Source: Brevundimonas sp. UBA4609 (GTDB lineage Bacteria; Pseudomonadota; Alphaproteobacteria; Caulobacterales; Caulobacteraceae). From it: DNA of 5,352 nt. Location of the stretch: positions 1 to 5,352 of the forward strand of contig DGIZ01000093.1 in the NCBI GenBank assembly GCA_002386585.1, written 5' to 3'. Position 1 is the stretch's first letter, and each line of letters opens with the position of its first letter. Shown here piece by piece: positions 4,505-5,352 of the stretch. Both the position numbers and the translations under genes were made by a program. A model generated the notes under the pieces. That model had not been told where the DNA came from and ran no database searches. It worked only from the letters and a program-made list of their open reading frames with translations.

Positions 4505-5352
4505 ATGAGCCCGTCCCGCCTGCCGCCTTCTCCCAGCATTGTGGCCGCCAGCTTCTCGGCCGCCGCCGTGGCGACCGTCGTCGGCTTCGGCGGCACGGTC
4601 GCCCTGGTGGTGCAGGCCGGACAGGCCATGGGGGCGGCGCCCGCCCAGATCATTTCCATGGTCACCGCCCTGTGCCTGGGCATCGGCCTGCCCGGCGCGG
4701 TGCTGAGCTGGCGGCTGAAGATGCCCGTGGTGCTGGCCTGGTCGACGCCGGGCGCGGCCCTGCTGGCCGCCTCGACGCTCGGCCTCGGCTGGTCGACGGC
4801 CGTGGGCGCCTTCGTCATCGCCGGGCTGATGATGGTGCTGACCGGCCTGATCCCGGCGCTGGGTCGGCTGGCCGAGCGCATTCCGGCGGCCGTCGCCTCG
4901 GCCATGCTGGCGGGGGTGCTGCTGCCCTTCTGCCTCAAGCTGTTCCTGGTGTTTCCGACCGATCTGACGCTGGCGGCGGGCCTGCTGCTGGTCTTTCTGG
5001 TCATGCGCAGGCTGGCGCCCGCCTGGTCCCTGCCCGCCGTTCTGGTCGCCGCCTTCGCCGTCCTGGCCCTGCGCGGCCAGGTCGCCCTGCCCGAAGGCGC
5101 CGGTCTGTTCGGCGCCCTGTCGCCGGTCATGCCCGCCTTCGACTGGAAGGCGGCGGTCAGTCTGGCCCTGCCGCTTTATCTGGTAACGCTGGCGTCGCAG
5201 AACCTGCCCGGTCTGGTGGTGCTGAGGGCTGCAGGCTACGCCCCGCCCGCCGGAAAGCTGATCTTCTGGGGCGGGCTGACCAGCACCCTGCTGGCGCCGT
5301 TCGGCGCGCACGGCGTCAACCTGGCCGCCATCACCGCCGCCATCTGCACCGG
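4505..5352 (+). CDS. benE: BenE family benzoate/H+ symporter-like transporter (3' end cut by window)
   Basis: The reading frame is open from ATG 4505 to the window edge: 282 codons and no stop. BenE proteins are inner-membrane proton symporters for benzoate, about 390-400 residues long, so roughly 110 residues lie outside. The protein is strongly hydrophobic, with many membrane segments (first near 17-38). Family blocks are PVVLAWSTPGAALL (74-87), LAERIPAAVASAMLAGVLLPF (122-142), YLVTLASQNLPGLVVLRAAGY (225-245) and APFGAHGVNLAAITAAICT (264-282). The start is constrained by an in-frame TAG at 4499-4501. AGGG directly abuts the ATG, too close to serve as a ribosome site, so translation may be leaderless; GTG 4541 is a weak alternative. 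Benzoate specificity is assigned by family only. No ben or cat catabolic gene lies in view. A long minus-strand reading frame over this gene is a GC-rich shadow. Confidence 0.9.
   Translation, partial: MSPSRLPPSPSIVAASFSAAAVATVVGFGGTVALVVQAGQAMGAAPAQIISMVTALCLGIGLPGAVLSWRLKMPVVLAWSTPGAALLAASTLGLGWSTAVGAFVIAGLMMVLTGLIPALGRLAERIPAAVASAMLAGVLLPFCLKLFLVFPTDLTLAAGLLLVFLVMRRLAPAWSLPAVLVAAFAVLALRGQVALPEGAGLFGALSPVMPAFDWKAAVSLALPLYLVTLASQNLPGLVVLRAAGYAPPAGKLIFWGGLTSTLLAPFGAHGVNLAAITAAICT

Noticed and set aside
4373..5311. 312-residue minus-strand reading frame over the BenE gene
   Set aside because: It is Gln/Gly/Arg-rich with no recognisable domain and is antisense to a clear BenE-family membrane protein. 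Such frames arise from codon bias in GC-rich DNA.

Overview
The window is GC-rich, with G or C in most third codon positions, and densely packed. Its gene content points to an alphaproteobacterium of the Caulobacteraceae, most likely Brevundimonas or a close relative. The evidence is an MmcB-type DNA repair protein preceded by an alphaproteobacterial SOS box (GTTC-N7-GTTC), a DUF2794 protein, a Caulobacter-like FabI, and dispersed CTCATCCCGGCGGAC-type repeats. The genus is an inference from remembered protein similarity, not from a search.

Layout: (1) 39-1613, minus strand, is a three-gene cluster. A 2'-5' RNA ligase/cyclic phosphodiesterase (thpR) overlaps a GNAT acetyltransferase by 4 bp (GTGA), and mmcB follows 25 bp later. 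The 25-bp gap holds a perfect LexA-type box inside a plausible promoter, so mmcB probably has its own DNA-damage-inducible transcript in addition to readthrough. (2) 1740-2486, plus strand, is a Bax inhibitor-1/YccA-family membrane protein diverging from thpR and ending at a perfect 32-bp palindromic terminator. (3) 2544-2709 is non-coding and carries two inverted copies of a 28-bp REP-like element. (4) 2710-3063, minus strand, is a DUF2794 protein diverging from fabI (3195-4016, plus), the enoyl-ACP reductase of type II fatty acid synthesis. (5) 4027-4431, minus strand, is a VOC-fold protein convergent with fabI across only 10 bp. (6) 4505 to the window edge, plus strand, is the N-terminal three quarters of a BenE-family benzoate/H+ symporter-like transporter, cut by the window end.

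The genes are mostly unrelated housekeeping or stress functions rather than one pathway: DNA repair, RNA processing, lipid synthesis, membrane homeostasis and transport. I see no mobile-element gene, phage gene, CRISPR array, RNA gene or new multi-gene system. The most informative signal is the SOS-controlled, possibly leaderless promoter of mmcB. The next are the inverted REP-like pair and two natural residue changes at functional positions (FabI A104 and YccA N232).
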